In this document: positions 9,202 through 16,388 of the stretch, in pieces
Layout: each line of letters begins with the position of its first letter
Numbering within the stretch: the first letter of the stretch is position 1
Assembly: GCA_965262505.1 (NCBI GenBank)
Contig: CBDHFM010000022.1
Location: forward strand, 15,196 to 79,195
From: JACPPO01 sp965262505
GTDB taxonomy: Bacteria; Acidobacteriota; Vicinamibacteria; Vicinamibacterales; UBA2999
Length of the DNA stretch: 64,000 bases
Direction: 5' to 3'
The notes under the pieces: model-generated
Seen by the model: only the letters and a program-made list of their open reading frames with translations
What the model was told of the DNA's origin: nothing
Databases searched by the model: none
Translations under genes and position numbers: made by a program

Positions 9202-9271
9202 GGCGCCACTCCGCGGCGCCGCGACCGCCCGCCGACGGCGGGGCGGTTGGCCTTCCCGCAGGGATAGATAC

Positions 9272-9403
9272 GACGGGAGCGACCCCACCAACGGCGGGGG
9301 GGAATGTGTGGCACCTGGTGCCGCACTGGGTGCCACACTGTGTGCCGCACCCCCCCACTCGCCGTGCCGCGACAGCGGCAAAAAAGGGGGGGTCGCTCCC
9401 GTC
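9272..9403. repeat. candidate oriT/operator array of the decayed transfer region (inner array)
   Basis: A 15-bp perfect inverted repeat (9272-9286 against 9389-9403, GACGGGAGCGACCCC) encloses four short repeats starting at 9306, 9318, 9330 and 9342, exactly 12 bp apart, of the type GTGCCGCAC or GTGCCACAC. The last is followed by a run of seven C. The intact transfer region has the same layout at 41845-41963 with a different repeat word. Confidence 0.65.
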
Positions 9404-9483
9404 TTTTCCCTCCCCGCTGAAGCGGCTCGGGATCGACACTCGATCACGAACAGACCGCGGAAGGACGGGGGCACATAACGAGG

Positions 9484-9530
9484 GTGCGTGCCGCACCCCC
9501 TCCCTTATTTTGTGCCGCACCCCCCCCTCT
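9484..9530. repeat. candidate oriT/operator array of the decayed transfer region (outer pair)
   Basis: Two more GTGCCGCAC units, each followed by a C run, start at 9488 and 9512, 24 bp apart. The matching pair in the intact region starts at 42048 and 42072, also 24 bp apart, but with the word GTGATACC. Confidence 0.6.
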
Positions 9531-9606
9531 GTCGGTGCGCCATTTTCCACGACCCCCGCCACGACCCCCGCCACGACCCCGGACGAGTCGAAACGACGTG
9601 CCAACA

Positions 9607-10120
9607 TCAGGACGACGCCTCGGGACTCAGGAGCCGGCTGGTGGTCCAGGTGGCGTATCGGTCGATGACGCCGCGGGCAGTCTGTGGCGTGGGTGTCCCC
9701 TCTGGTAATTCGATGAGGTCGTGATACCGGACGAGCGCCTTATTGGATCCACCAAAGGCGCGCAATGTCTCGATGTCGCCGGCCCGGATCGCCGCGCCGA
9801 GCGTCGCGATGTCGCGTCGGATTTCCGGGTCCGCTTTGGTCTGGCCGATGGGAGCCGGCGGAGCCGGATCGGCCGCGTCCTTGGTCCAGTGCGTGAGGAC
9901 CGGCACGGCCCGATCGGCGGCGTCGGCCGTGAGCCCGACGGCGACGACATGCACGGCGAACGTCCGCCGACGCAACGCGACCCACAGGGGCATGTGCGCC
10001 TGGCCCCACGTGCGCAGCTCACTGTCGGATGTCTAACCGGCGTCCACGTAGACAAAGGTGGCCGTCGGGGCATCGACGGCCACTGGCATCTTGAGGTCAA
10101 AATACCGGGTGACCTGGTAC
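9607..10120 (-). pseudogene. winged-helix transfer-associated gene, C-terminal remnant
   Basis: The minus-strand frame reads YFDLKMPVAVDAPTATFVYV, DAG-stop-TSDSELRTWGQAH and MPLWVALRRRTFAVHVVAVG. It matches the second half of the gene at 42176-43204, where Gln replaces the TAG stop. The first half is missing. It ends at an IS3 fragment. Position and neighbours are collinear with the intact region. Confidence 0.7.
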
Positions 10121-10182
10121 TCCCAAGCGCCTGATCAAGCCCAGACCGGGTCGCGGGTCGCGTCCTCGACCACCAGCTCGCC

Positions 10183-10300
10183 GTCGTTGTCGAACACGGC
10201 GACTGCCGTAGAACGGACGCTCTAAGTGGATCTCGTCCAGGAGGCGCATCAGGGCCAGATCCTCTGATGGGATCCCGGTGGGGTATGGGCTGGTCGATCG
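10183..10300 (-). pseudogene. IS3-family OrfB fragment
   Basis: The minus-strand frame reads GIPSEDLALMRLLDEIHLER then PFYGSRRV, the conserved region just before the integrase-core domain of IS3-type OrfB. No more of the gene is present. The fragment marks the right edge of the decayed transfer region. Confidence 0.65.
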
Positions 10301-10407
10301 ACTTTCACCACAGGCTGTTAAACAACTCCACGGAATTGATATTTCACACCAAGACCTAAAACCTTCGAATGTGCTCTTGTTTAAGGGGGAGTCGAAGATC
10401 GGAAGGA

Positions 10408-10635
10408 TCACAAGAAATTGTGTCGGCGCAAGTCGTCTTCCGTCCAGCGGGCGAGCTTCGCCATTTTGCGGAGCGTCCCGATGGGGAAAGTCTGGGAATC
10501 GTTGGAGAAAGCGACAGGGACAACCCGTCCGTCGGCGTGGGTGAAGATGTGATGGCTCCCTGCGATGCGGTCGAGGAGGAATCCGTCTTGGAGAAGGGCT
10601 TTGGTGAGTCGGCGAGCGGTGATGCCCCGCTTCAA
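10408..10635 (-). CDS. hicA: HicA-type mRNA interferase toxin
   Basis: 75 residues from ATG 10635. The dsRBD-like fold is recognisable from KRGITARRLTKALLQDGF, the catalytic-His region GSHHIFTHADGR and the C-terminal RKMAKLARWTEDDL. HicA toxins cleave mRNA. The ATG overlaps the stop of the upstream hicB by four bases, so the pair is translationally coupled with the antitoxin first. It appears intact. A second, dead hicBA lies at 25498-25902. Confidence 0.85.
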   Translation of the reverse strand: MKRGITARRLTKALLQDGFLLDRIAGSHHIFTHADGRVVPVAFSNDSQTFPIGTLRKMAKLARWTEDDLRRHNFL

Positions 10636-10871
10636 ACAGTGACCACCACTGCGGAAGATTCAATCTGCTGAATCGCAGGAACGTGCTCCCCTTTCTCAAT
10701 CCGCATCTGGACGAGTGTTTGGAGGAGTTCGTTAATTCGCTGAACAGCCTCCTTGCGGGTATCGCCCCACGTTACCGCTTCCTCAAAATCGGGACAGTAC
10801 GCGTGGTACGCTTCGCGCCCATCCTCGTGTTCGTCTGGCTCGACGACAACCTTGAAGACGTAGCTTGTCAA
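10632..10871 (-). CDS. hicB: HicB-type antitoxin
   Basis: 79 residues. The start is TTG at 10871, supported by AAGGAGGTG 6-7 bp upstream. The protein has the partial RNase-H-like HicB fold (YVFKVVVEPDEHEDGREAYH, AYCPDFEEAVTWGDTRKEA) and no C-terminal HTH or RHH, so it is the short form. HicB neutralises HicA and often represses the operon. A TTGAGC-containing imperfect dyad at about 10886-10914 is a candidate operator. Confidence 0.85.
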   Translation of the reverse strand: MTSYVFKVVVEPDEHEDGREAYHAYCPDFEEAVTWGDTRKEAVQRINELLQTLVQMRIEKGEHVPAIQQIESSAVVVTV

Positions 10872-11151
10872 TGAGCACCTCCTTGCTCAAACGGTAACAC
10901 TTGAGCCGTTCAGAGGGGAACCGGGTCGAACGGTTCGTGGGTGCGAGCGGACCGGGTGCTTGGACCGGAAGCCCCCAGCGGCCGGGAAGATAACTGCCGA
11001 CCCGCCTTCCGGCGTGGGTTAATCCCTACCGATAAGTCCCGTTATGGGAAAGGCATTGGCCTACAGGTACATGGCCGACGGCGCGCTGGTGATCGTCATC
11101 GGCGCTCTGGCTCACAGGACGCGACCAGCCATTCGCGGCCCGGGTTGTGTG
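10872..11151. other. hicBA promoter region; otherwise no firm gene
   Basis: Holds the leftward hicBA promoter (RBS at 10877-10885). A short rightward frame 11044-11154 (MGKALAYRYMADGALVIVIG) weakly resembles the end of a RelE/ParE toxin, but it is too short to call. Confidence 0.3.
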
Positions 11152-11180
11152 TCCTAGTTTCCTAGGAATATAGGTTCCTA
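11152..11180. repeat. TCCTAG array downstream of parG (candidate centromere part)
   Basis: TCCTAG, the palindrome TCCTAGGA and TTCCTA occur within 29 bp just beyond the parG stop. The same hexamer forms an ordered array upstream of parA at 12119-12158, so the par cassette is bracketed by it. Confidence 0.5.
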
Positions 11181-11185
11181 TGTAT

Positions 11186-11479
11186 CTAGACCTTCCCGTA
11201 CTTAGCCTCTAGAAGCTCCAGGCCTTCGGCGAGAAGGCCTGGAATTTTTTTTCTGGTCTTAATCGAAAGCATTTCAAAACCATCGGCCGTGCTTTGGGTG
11301 ACGCGTCTGTTGAATTGAACCTTGTCTCCTTCTGCCAGCCGATCGAATGTAACGCTTGTACGTTGTGACCGGTTAGTGGCTCTATTGCTGGCCTCTGGAC
11401 TCGACGCTTTCGGCTCCGGTTTCCCTTGGGGTTTGGTTTTACGTGGAGGCGGGGCGATATTTAAACCTTGATTTACCAT
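11186..11479 (-). CDS. small partition protein (ParG/ParB-like)
   Basis: 97 residues, overlapping the end of parA by 7 bp, in the usual place for the DNA-binding partner of a ParA. The N-terminal half is disordered and Pro/Lys/Ser-rich. The C-terminal part (SVTFDRLAEGDKVQFNRRV, KTRKKIPGLLAEGLELLE) looks like a ribbon-helix-helix module. It should bind the TCCTAG sites that bracket the cassette, an inference from position. Base composition is AT-richer than the surrounding genes. Confidence 0.6.
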   Translation of the reverse strand: MVNQGLNIAPPPRKTKPQGKPEPKASSPEASNRATNRSQRTSVTFDRLAEGDKVQFNRRVTQSTADGFEMLSIKTRKKIPGLLAEGLELLEAKYGKV

Positions 11480-12117
11480 GGTTTCTTGTGGTTCTGGTTG
11501 AGTTTGTCCACGATGGCTTGAGCCAGCGGCAGAACCTTGGATCTAATCGAAGGGTACGAAACTTCACTGGCCGCCCGGCCCGTATTGTGAGCCTGCCGGA
11601 TAGATGGTCTTTCAGGAAAAACAGGATCAAGCACATTGACGCGGGCTTTTTTTATGTATAACCGCGCGGCAGCCTCTTCCGAGGCTGAGCCGCCGGCCCT
11701 GCAAAATATAAAAACAATCTGCTCTGAATTAATGCCTTGTTCTTCCAATTCATAGGCAGTTTCAATTTGCGGGTCCATATCATCGAGGCTGTATCCAGTG
11801 GGCATGATGACCAGGTCAGACGCTTGTGCCATGGACATGCCGCGCCGTTCAGCAAACGCAGGACCATCCAAAACCATCAGATCGTAGTTTTCTGCATCAT
11901 TAATGGCCCGGTCGACGGCGGCATATTTTTCAACGGGTATTTCTGGAGCGATGCCGTTTTGATCGCGACGAGCTTTCCACCTTGCTGTTGATCCCTGGCC
12001 TGTGTCCAGATCACCGATTTTAACAGCCCATCCAGCTTTCGCGTATTCAACAGCTATCAATCTAGAGAGGGCAGATTTACCCACACCGCCTTTCTGGGAA
12101 ATTAGAGAAATTATCAT
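11473..12117 (-). CDS. parA: ParA-family partition ATPase
   Basis: 214 residues with the deviant Walker A motif SQKGGVGKSALSRLI at the N-terminus, the DxDxGQGST switch region (GDLDTGQGST) and VLDGPAF as Walker B. It is short and lacks an N-terminal HTH, as in type Ib ParA proteins paired with ParG. It should position plasmid copies at cell division. It is transcribed away from repA1. Direct repeats at 12119-12158, just upstream, are likely operator or centromere sites. Local base composition is clearly AT-richer than the flanks. Confidence 0.9.
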   Translation of the reverse strand: MIISLISQKGGVGKSALSRLIAVEYAKAGWAVKIGDLDTGQGSTARWKARRDQNGIAPEIPVEKYAAVDRAINDAENYDLMVLDGPAFAERRGMSMAQASDLVIMPTGYSLDDMDPQIETAYELEEQGINSEQIVFIFCRAGGSASEEAAARLYIKKARVNVLDPVFPERPSIRQAHNTGRAASEVSYPSIRSKVLPLAQAIVDKLNQNHKKPW

Positions 12118-12118
12118 T

Positions 12119-12158
12119 TCCTAGAATCCTAGCATGGGACACTCCTAGAATCCTAGCA
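12119..12158. repeat. parA-upstream direct repeats (operator/centromere candidate)
   Basis: Two perfect 16-bp direct repeats TCCTAGAATCCTAGCA at 12119-12134 and 12143-12158, period 24 bp. Each contains TCCTAG twice. They lie immediately upstream of the parA start. Confidence 0.65.
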
Positions 12159-12270
12159 CTTGACACCCGCAAAGCGTCCGGCTGCGCTTACTGGTGCTGC
12201 GGCGATGCCGCCATGGTCTGGAGACGCGATTACGGCTTCCGCGCGGCGGTCATGCCGACGACCTTTCTCC

Positions 12271-12369
12271 TTAGGCTGAGGGGATGCGACAGGACGTGTG
12301 CCGGCCGTCGGCCGCAACGGTGTCCACGTTGAGCACGGGCTCGCCATTCACGAGGGTTTCCCGTATCAT
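12271..12369 (-). CDS. very short ORF, possible gene remnant
   Basis: 32 codons from ATG 12369: MIRETLVNGEPVLNVDTVA then ADGRHTSCRIPSA. The opening resembles that of the small transfer-region gene at 53883-54098 (MIRTITVDGEDTLHVDTAEE). It may be a decayed relative. The rest of the 317-bp gap between parA and repA1 holds nothing else I can name. Confidence 0.25.
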   Translation of the reverse strand: MIRETLVNGEPVLNVDTVAADGRHTSCRIPSA

Positions 12370-12434
12370 GCGGCGATTTCCCCTGAGCGTGGTTTACTGA
12401 AACATTCGGAAGTCTCTATCTTGATTTTTGAACA

Positions 12435-13424
12435 ATGAGCGGCCCCTCTCGACCGGTCAGCGGGTTCGTTCCCATCGGCGACGTGGTCGCCGGTGTCGAA
12501 CTACCAGCCGGTCGCGCCCTGACGCCAGCCGCGCCCCAGGCGCGGCACCACTTCACCACGCTGCGCCAGGTTAATCAGCTCATCGAGGCGAGCGAGGCCG
12601 ACGCCGACCTCGGCTTCATGGCGCGGCTGCTCGCGCTGTGTTCATTGCCGCGCACCAACCCCGGCGACCAGAAAGAGTACATCCGGCGCAACGGGCCGTA
12701 CGCCCTGGGGATGGTCGCGGGGCTAGGAAACAAATTACCCTTCGGCACCCTGCCGCGGCTGCTCCTGGCGTGGGTCTGCACCGAGGCGGTGCGGACGCAG
12801 CGCCGCGAGCTGGTCCTCGGCCGGTCCCTGTATGAGTTCATGCGAAAACTTGGCATGGACGATCGCAGCGGGAGCGTCCGAGGGGATCGGACACGGCTCA
12901 AGAATCAAATGCGCCGGCTGTTCGGGTGCACGGTCACATTGGTCTATGAGGACGCACAGCGCGAACTGCGAGTGAGTTCACTCGTGGCGGATCGCGCGGA
13001 ATATTGGTGGAGCCCGCGCCAGCCCGACGAGCCCTCGTTGTGGGACAGCACGATCCGGCTCGGGGAAGAATTTTTCAACGAGATCATCGCGCATCCGATC
13101 CCGCTCGATCTGAACACCCTCAAGGCGCTCAAGCGGTCGCCGCTCGGCCTCGATCTGTACTTCTGGCTCGTCTATCGTACCTTCTCACTCAGGCGCCCGC
13201 TGCGCCTCTCCTGGCGGCAGCTCTACCACCAGTTCGGATCAGACCCGGCCAAAGCGGGCGACAAGGCCACCCTCAGCAACTTCCGCACGGACTGTTTGCG
13301 CGAGCTGAAAAAAATCAACCGCGCCTGGCCGGACCTGCACTACCAGACGGTCAAGGGGGCGCTGCTGCTCTCGCCATCACCGCCGCGCATCCCACCGGCA
13401 CCACTCCGACTCATCAACGACTAA
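12435..13424 (+). CDS. repA: RepA-type plasmid replication initiator (replicon 1)
   Basis: 329 residues. The family is recognisable from MARLLALCSLPRTNPGDQ, YIRRNGPYAL, LPFGTLPRLLLAWVCTEAVR, LKNQMRRLFGCTVTL and EEFFNEIIAHPIPLDL (plasmid-encoded RepA/TrfA-like initiators with winged-helix domains). It should bind the iterons 175-290 bp downstream of its stop and open the origin. It is divergent from parA. It appears intact and is closely related to the proteins at 23599 and 27571. Confidence 0.85.
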   Translation: MSGPSRPVSGFVPIGDVVAGVELPAGRALTPAAPQARHHFTTLRQVNQLIEASEADADLGFMARLLALCSLPRTNPGDQKEYIRRNGPYALGMVAGLGNKLPFGTLPRLLLAWVCTEAVRTQRRELVLGRSLYEFMRKLGMDDRSGSVRGDRTRLKNQMRRLFGCTVTLVYEDAQRELRVSSLVADRAEYWWSPRQPDEPSLWDSTIRLGEEFFNEIIAHPIPLDLNTLKALKRSPLGLDLYFWLVYRTFSLRRPLRLSWRQLYHQFGSDPAKAGDKATLSNFRTDCLRELKKINRAWPDLHYQTVKGALLLSPSPPRIPPAPLRLIND

Positions 13425-13504
13425 GTCAGCGCGCCGCGAGGTTGCCCAGTGACAGGTGATCACTGGCCCCGGCACCTATTTGCCCCCAATCGCCCGGCTT
13501 TCGC

Positions 13505-13526
13505 GGCTCCTGGGGCCGCTCAGCGC
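13505..13526 (+). other. conserved GC-rich origin block, replicon 1
   Basis: GGCTCCTGGGGCCGCTCAGC followed by GC; the same block lies at 24461-24482 (two mismatches) and, reversed, at 27410-27431. It always lies between rep and the DnaA box, so it is likely an origin element. Confidence 0.5.
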
Positions 13527-13564
13527 CGGCCCCGGAACTCTTGGGCGCGACTACTAGGCCGTGG

Positions 13565-13573
13565 TTTTCCACA
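13565..13573 (+). promoter_or_regulatory. DnaA box-like site, replicon 1
   Basis: TTTTCCACA, one mismatch from the DnaA consensus TTATCCACA. It has equal position and sequence in the other two origins (24526-24534; 27380-27388 reversed). Confidence 0.55.
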
Positions 13574-13599
13574 AACGCCTGTGATTTTAGAAGTTTTCC

Positions 13600-13713
13600 A
13601 TCGGTGAAACACCATTCCTCTAAACACTCGAACTATCGGTGAAACACCATGCTACGACCCCTCGAACTATCGGTGAAACACCATGCTACGACCCCTCGAA
13701 TTATCGGTGAAAC
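13600..13713 (+). repeat. iteron array of replicon 1 (oriV)
   Basis: The core ATCGGTGAAAC starts at 13600, 13635, 13669 and 13703 (spacing 35, 34, 34). The last three sit in a larger unit containing GCTACGACCCCTCGAA. Such directly repeated Rep-binding sites after a rep gene define iteron origins. Beyond them lies an AT-rich segment with GTAC-containing inverted repeats (13722-13780), also conserved after the replicon 2 iterons. Confidence 0.85.
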
Positions 13714-13915
13714 ACCATGCCTGTACATATAGTACAGATCAAGTAGTACAACCCGGCAAGTACGTACAGGCCGTTGGCCTGTTCATCTTCGGGTTTAGAA
13801 GAACTGAAAAACCGGCCGACCCAACTTGAGAATAAAGAAATCATGGGCAGCCGGACAGAGGTGACAGAGGTGGCCCCCGGTGCCGGCGCGGGGTCTGTGC
13901 CTGTGCGCACCGTCC

Positions 13916-13981
13916 CATAACCCGCTTTATATTACGCATAACCATGATAGTGAAAGACCTCCAGCTGCCCAGCGTAGGTGC
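13916..13981 (+). repeat. att-like repeat, copy 2
   Basis: Matches 5444-5510: the CTTTAT-TTACG-TAAC part and CATGATAG-GAA-G-CCTCC, then an identical CAGCTGCCCAGCGTAGGTGC. A truncated integrase begins 150 bp downstream. Confidence 0.5.
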
Positions 13982-14133
13982 GTCGTCCTGGAGATCCGGA
14001 AGGGGCAGGCGAGGTGGGTGAGCGGTTCAGATGGCCGGCGACAGATTCAGTTCATCAACAAGCCGTTCGGGGTGGCTGCATGAGACGGCGCCTGCTCGAC
14101 CCGACCCATCGCTCACCTGCCTCTTTTTAAGTC

Positions 14134-14300
14134 GTGTCGGCCGAGTCGGCCATCGGCCGCCCCACGGCGACCGCGCGGAAGCTAGTTGAGGCGTCCGTCA
14201 GCGACAACACCCGCCGCACTTACGCCGGCGCCCTCAGCCAGCTCGATGCCTGGCTCAACGACCGACCGCTCGATGATGCGGCCCTGGCCGCTCCCGCTGC
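14134..14300 (+). pseudogene. tyrosine recombinase N-terminal fragment
   Basis: From GTG 14134 the frame reads ARKLVEASVSDNTRRTYAGA then LSQLDAWLNDRPLDDAALA, the start of a core-binding (SAM-like) domain. It then loses similarity at about 14295. No catalytic domain follows. The 150 bp upstream, after the att-like repeat, holds no other gene. Confidence 0.6.
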
Positions 14301-14366
14301 CGGTCGACATACACATCCTCAACGACCTGGCCGATAAGCAAAGCAACGACAGTCTGCGCGAGTCCG

Positions 14367-14630
14367 ATGCTCCGACGGTTCATCTTTCTTCTTCTTGTCG
14401 CGGGTGTTTCTGGAACAGCGGGGCTGTCGATCGGACTCCTCTACGCGCCGGCACCTGGGGAGGACACCCGCGAAATACTCTCGGCCATCTTTGACGAGTA
14501 CGAAACGACGTTCAACGAGCTGCACGAGCTGTTTGAGCTATTCGACCGAAGCCGTCAAGCGCTGGGCGATGCCGTCGATGCGGTTACCGAGACGGTGAAC
14601 GCCGCAGGTACACCCGACCCCGACGAGTAG
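14367..14630 (+). CDS. small membrane protein (YtxH-like)
   Basis: 87 residues: one N-terminal membrane helix (RRFIFLLLVAGVSGTAGLSI) followed by GLLYAPAPGEDTREIL, the short motif seen in YtxH-type envelope proteins (GLLxAPxxGxxTR), then an acidic amphipathic helix. Function unknown. It ends one base before the IS5-type terminal repeat, so its C-terminus may have been altered by the insertion. Confidence 0.5.
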   Translation: MLRRFIFLLLVAGVSGTAGLSIGLLYAPAPGEDTREILSAIFDEYETTFNELHELFELFDRSRQALGDAVDAVTETVNAAGTPDPDE

Positions 14631-14631
14631 C

Positions 14632-15630
14632 GGCGTTGTTGCATGAATAAATTTTGGCCCGCAACTACCCCCCACCCGCGGGCCCTCACCGACCGATGGC
14701 GTACGAGTCTGGCCTTCCCAGGTCGGTCATCTGATTCAAGACGTTGCACGCGACGAGTGCTTCGGCTACCTGCCCCGCTGGACTGCGAGCCCGAAGCGCA
14801 CCCCCAAAGATCGACTTGTACCGGAAGAAGGCATTCTCCACGCGGGCCTGCTGATGGTAGGCAGACGCTTTCTTCCACCGACGGCGTCCGATCTCCTTGA
14901 CCTTCTTGATCGTGCGATCGCGAGCGCTCGACCGCGGCCCCCGGCGCGACACGGTGGCTGTCGTGGCCGGCGGAACCACGACCTGCGCATCACGTGCGCC
15001 CGCGGATTCGTAGAAGGCGATCGTGTCGTAAGCCGCGTCCGCCGTGACGCGGGCGATGTCGCCGACCACGGCCTCGATCAGATCGGTGCCAGTCGTGGCG
15101 TCATCGACATTCGCGTCGGTCAAGGCGTGGGCGAGGATCACACCCGAACCGTCGACTCCGAGATGTAGCTTCTTCCAGCCTCGCCTTCCCCGGCCTCCAT
15201 GTTGCACCGCGGCCCATTCACCTTCGCCCACGATCGAGAGTCCGGTGCTGTCGACGATGAGATGCGTGCCCGCGCCCGCCGGAGCGCGACGAAACGTGGG
15301 GTCGAGATGCTGACCACGCCGTGAGAGCGTCGTGTGATCGGGTGCCGAGAGGTCAAGGTCCAACATCCAGAAGATCGACGTCAAGAAGCCCTCAGGCTGG
15401 CGCAGTGGCAGGTGGAAGATGAGACGGAGCGTCAGTGCGGTTTCGATCGCGAGGTCCGAGTACTGCAGCTGCCCTCCACGCTTGCCGCCGCCCGCCGCCG
15501 CCCACGTGGTGATCGCCTCCGGTGCGAGCCACAGGGTGACGTCGCCTCGCTGGACCAGCGCTCGATCGTACGCCGGCCAGTTACCGACGTGGTATTTCGT
15601 CTTATACTTCGGATGGACTCTCGACTTCAC
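14632..15630 (-). mobile_element. IS5-family element, one end not found
   Basis: The 3' end of the element (14632 onward, GGCGTTGTTGCATGAATAAA) matches the GGCTTTGTTGCATAAAT-type terminal repeat of IS903-like IS5 members. No reverse-complement partner is visible upstream of the transposase (15631-15716), so that end seems lost or diverged, probably when the 302-bp repeat was joined at 15717. Confidence 0.65.
14686..15630 (-). CDS. IS5-family transposase
   Basis: 314 residues from GTG 15630. The opening YHVGNWPAYDRALVQRGDVT then LWL is the classic IS903/IS5 start. DDE residues are expected in HLIVDSTGLSI, VTADAAYDTIAFY and QARVENAFFRYKSIFG. The frame is full length without stops. The element may be immobile because one terminal repeat is missing. 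Confidence 0.85.
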   Translation of the reverse strand: MKSRVHPKYKTKYHVGNWPAYDRALVQRGDVTLWLAPEAITTWAAAGGGKRGGQLQYSDLAIETALTLRLIFHLPLRQPEGFLTSIFWMLDLDLSAPDHTTLSRRGQHLDPTFRRAPAGAGTHLIVDSTGLSIVGEGEWAAVQHGGRGRRGWKKLHLGVDGSGVILAHALTDANVDDATTGTDLIEAVVGDIARVTADAAYDTIAFYESAGARDAQVVVPPATTATVSRRGPRSSARDRTIKKVKEIGRRRWKKASAYHQQARVENAFFRYKSIFGGALRARSPAGQVAEALVACNVLNQMTDLGRPDSYAIGR

Positions 15631-15716
15631 GTCGAGATCATGCGCCTTCGGCCGTCACGATAGCCAGGGCACCGACGGTCGCTCGCCGAGAGGCTGGACC
15701 CGTGCACCAACGCCGC

Positions 15717-16018
15717 GGATCGGCGTCGGCGTCACGACGGGTTCCGGGGTGGTCACGCTGGCGTTCAGGCCGGGGCCGTCCACGGACGGCTGTCTCGGTC
15801 CGGCAGGTTCCCGTTCAGAGAGAGGGGTACAACGAGGGAAGCCAACGCGGGTGCTTGTCAACAAGCCATGTATACTGAAGCAGTTGCACGCGATCGGCGG
15901 CGACCATCACCGTAGCGGCCGGCCGTGGCTACGTTGCGTACGAAGGCGGGCGAAAGTGCATTCTCGAGCCGTCGGTCTCGGGGTCTCGGTTCGCGCTGTT
16001 GTGTCGGGAGCGTCATGA
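15717..16018. repeat. 302-bp repeat, copy A
   Basis: The same 302-bp segment occurs at 33855-34156 and 60441-60742 with about 90 percent identity by eye. On the minus strand its right end is the start of a P4-type integrase (MTLPTQQREPR...LSPAFVRNVATAGRYGDG) that breaks off after about 38 codons. This copy lacks the flanking integrase genes found beside the other two and abuts a methyltransferase fragment. 15631-15716 shows nothing else. Confidence 0.8.
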
Positions 16019-16215
16019 TGAGAAGTCATATTCGCGGCGCACCTTCCGGCGAATGCTCACGCGGGCGGGCGTTCAGATGACAGCCGAAACGGGTATTCTC
16101 TTTGTCCCATGGTGGCTGCGCATGGTTGATCTTGGCCTGTGATACGTGGGCGCGTCCGCTGAGCCGGTTCACGGGCCTCGCCGTCGCGCCGTTTCAACAC
16201 CTCTCCCTCCCCGCT
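16019..16215 (+). pseudogene. fragment of the methyltransferase gene, C-terminal part
   Basis: The + strand reads EKSYSRRTFRRMLTRAGVQM then TAETGILFVPWWLRM, about 90 percent identical to the intact gene just downstream (16988-17185), with an internal stop where that gene has Cys. It begins at the exact edge of the 302-bp repeat. A former second copy of the island was evidently cut here. Confidence 0.75.
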
Positions 16216-16388
16216 AGAGATCGCCAGTGGCCACGACGCGTCGGTGTTCCCCCGGCGCGCGCGGCTGGCGAATCCGCCGCACGCCGACAACGGACTGATC
16301 GACCACGCGCAACCTCCGACCTTGACGCCCATGTGGGCACGGTGATGGCCAGTCCGGGTCACCATCGCCGCGGAAGTTGGCGATCGCG

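Noticed and set aside
7561..9474. 637-codon open frame on the minus strand
   Set aside because: It starts upstream of the true virD4 ATG (9201), crosses the repeat array, and after the virD4 part continues in the wrong frame of virB11. It is a composite of a pseudogene and noise.
11044..11154. RelE/ParE-like fragment (MGKALAYRYMADGALVIVIG)
   Set aside because: Similarity is limited to a few residues and there is no antitoxin. Not strong enough to list as a gene.
13600..13713. CRISPR array
   Set aside because: Repeats are direct with a 34-bp period, sit after a rep gene, and the sequence between them is itself repeated. These are iterons.
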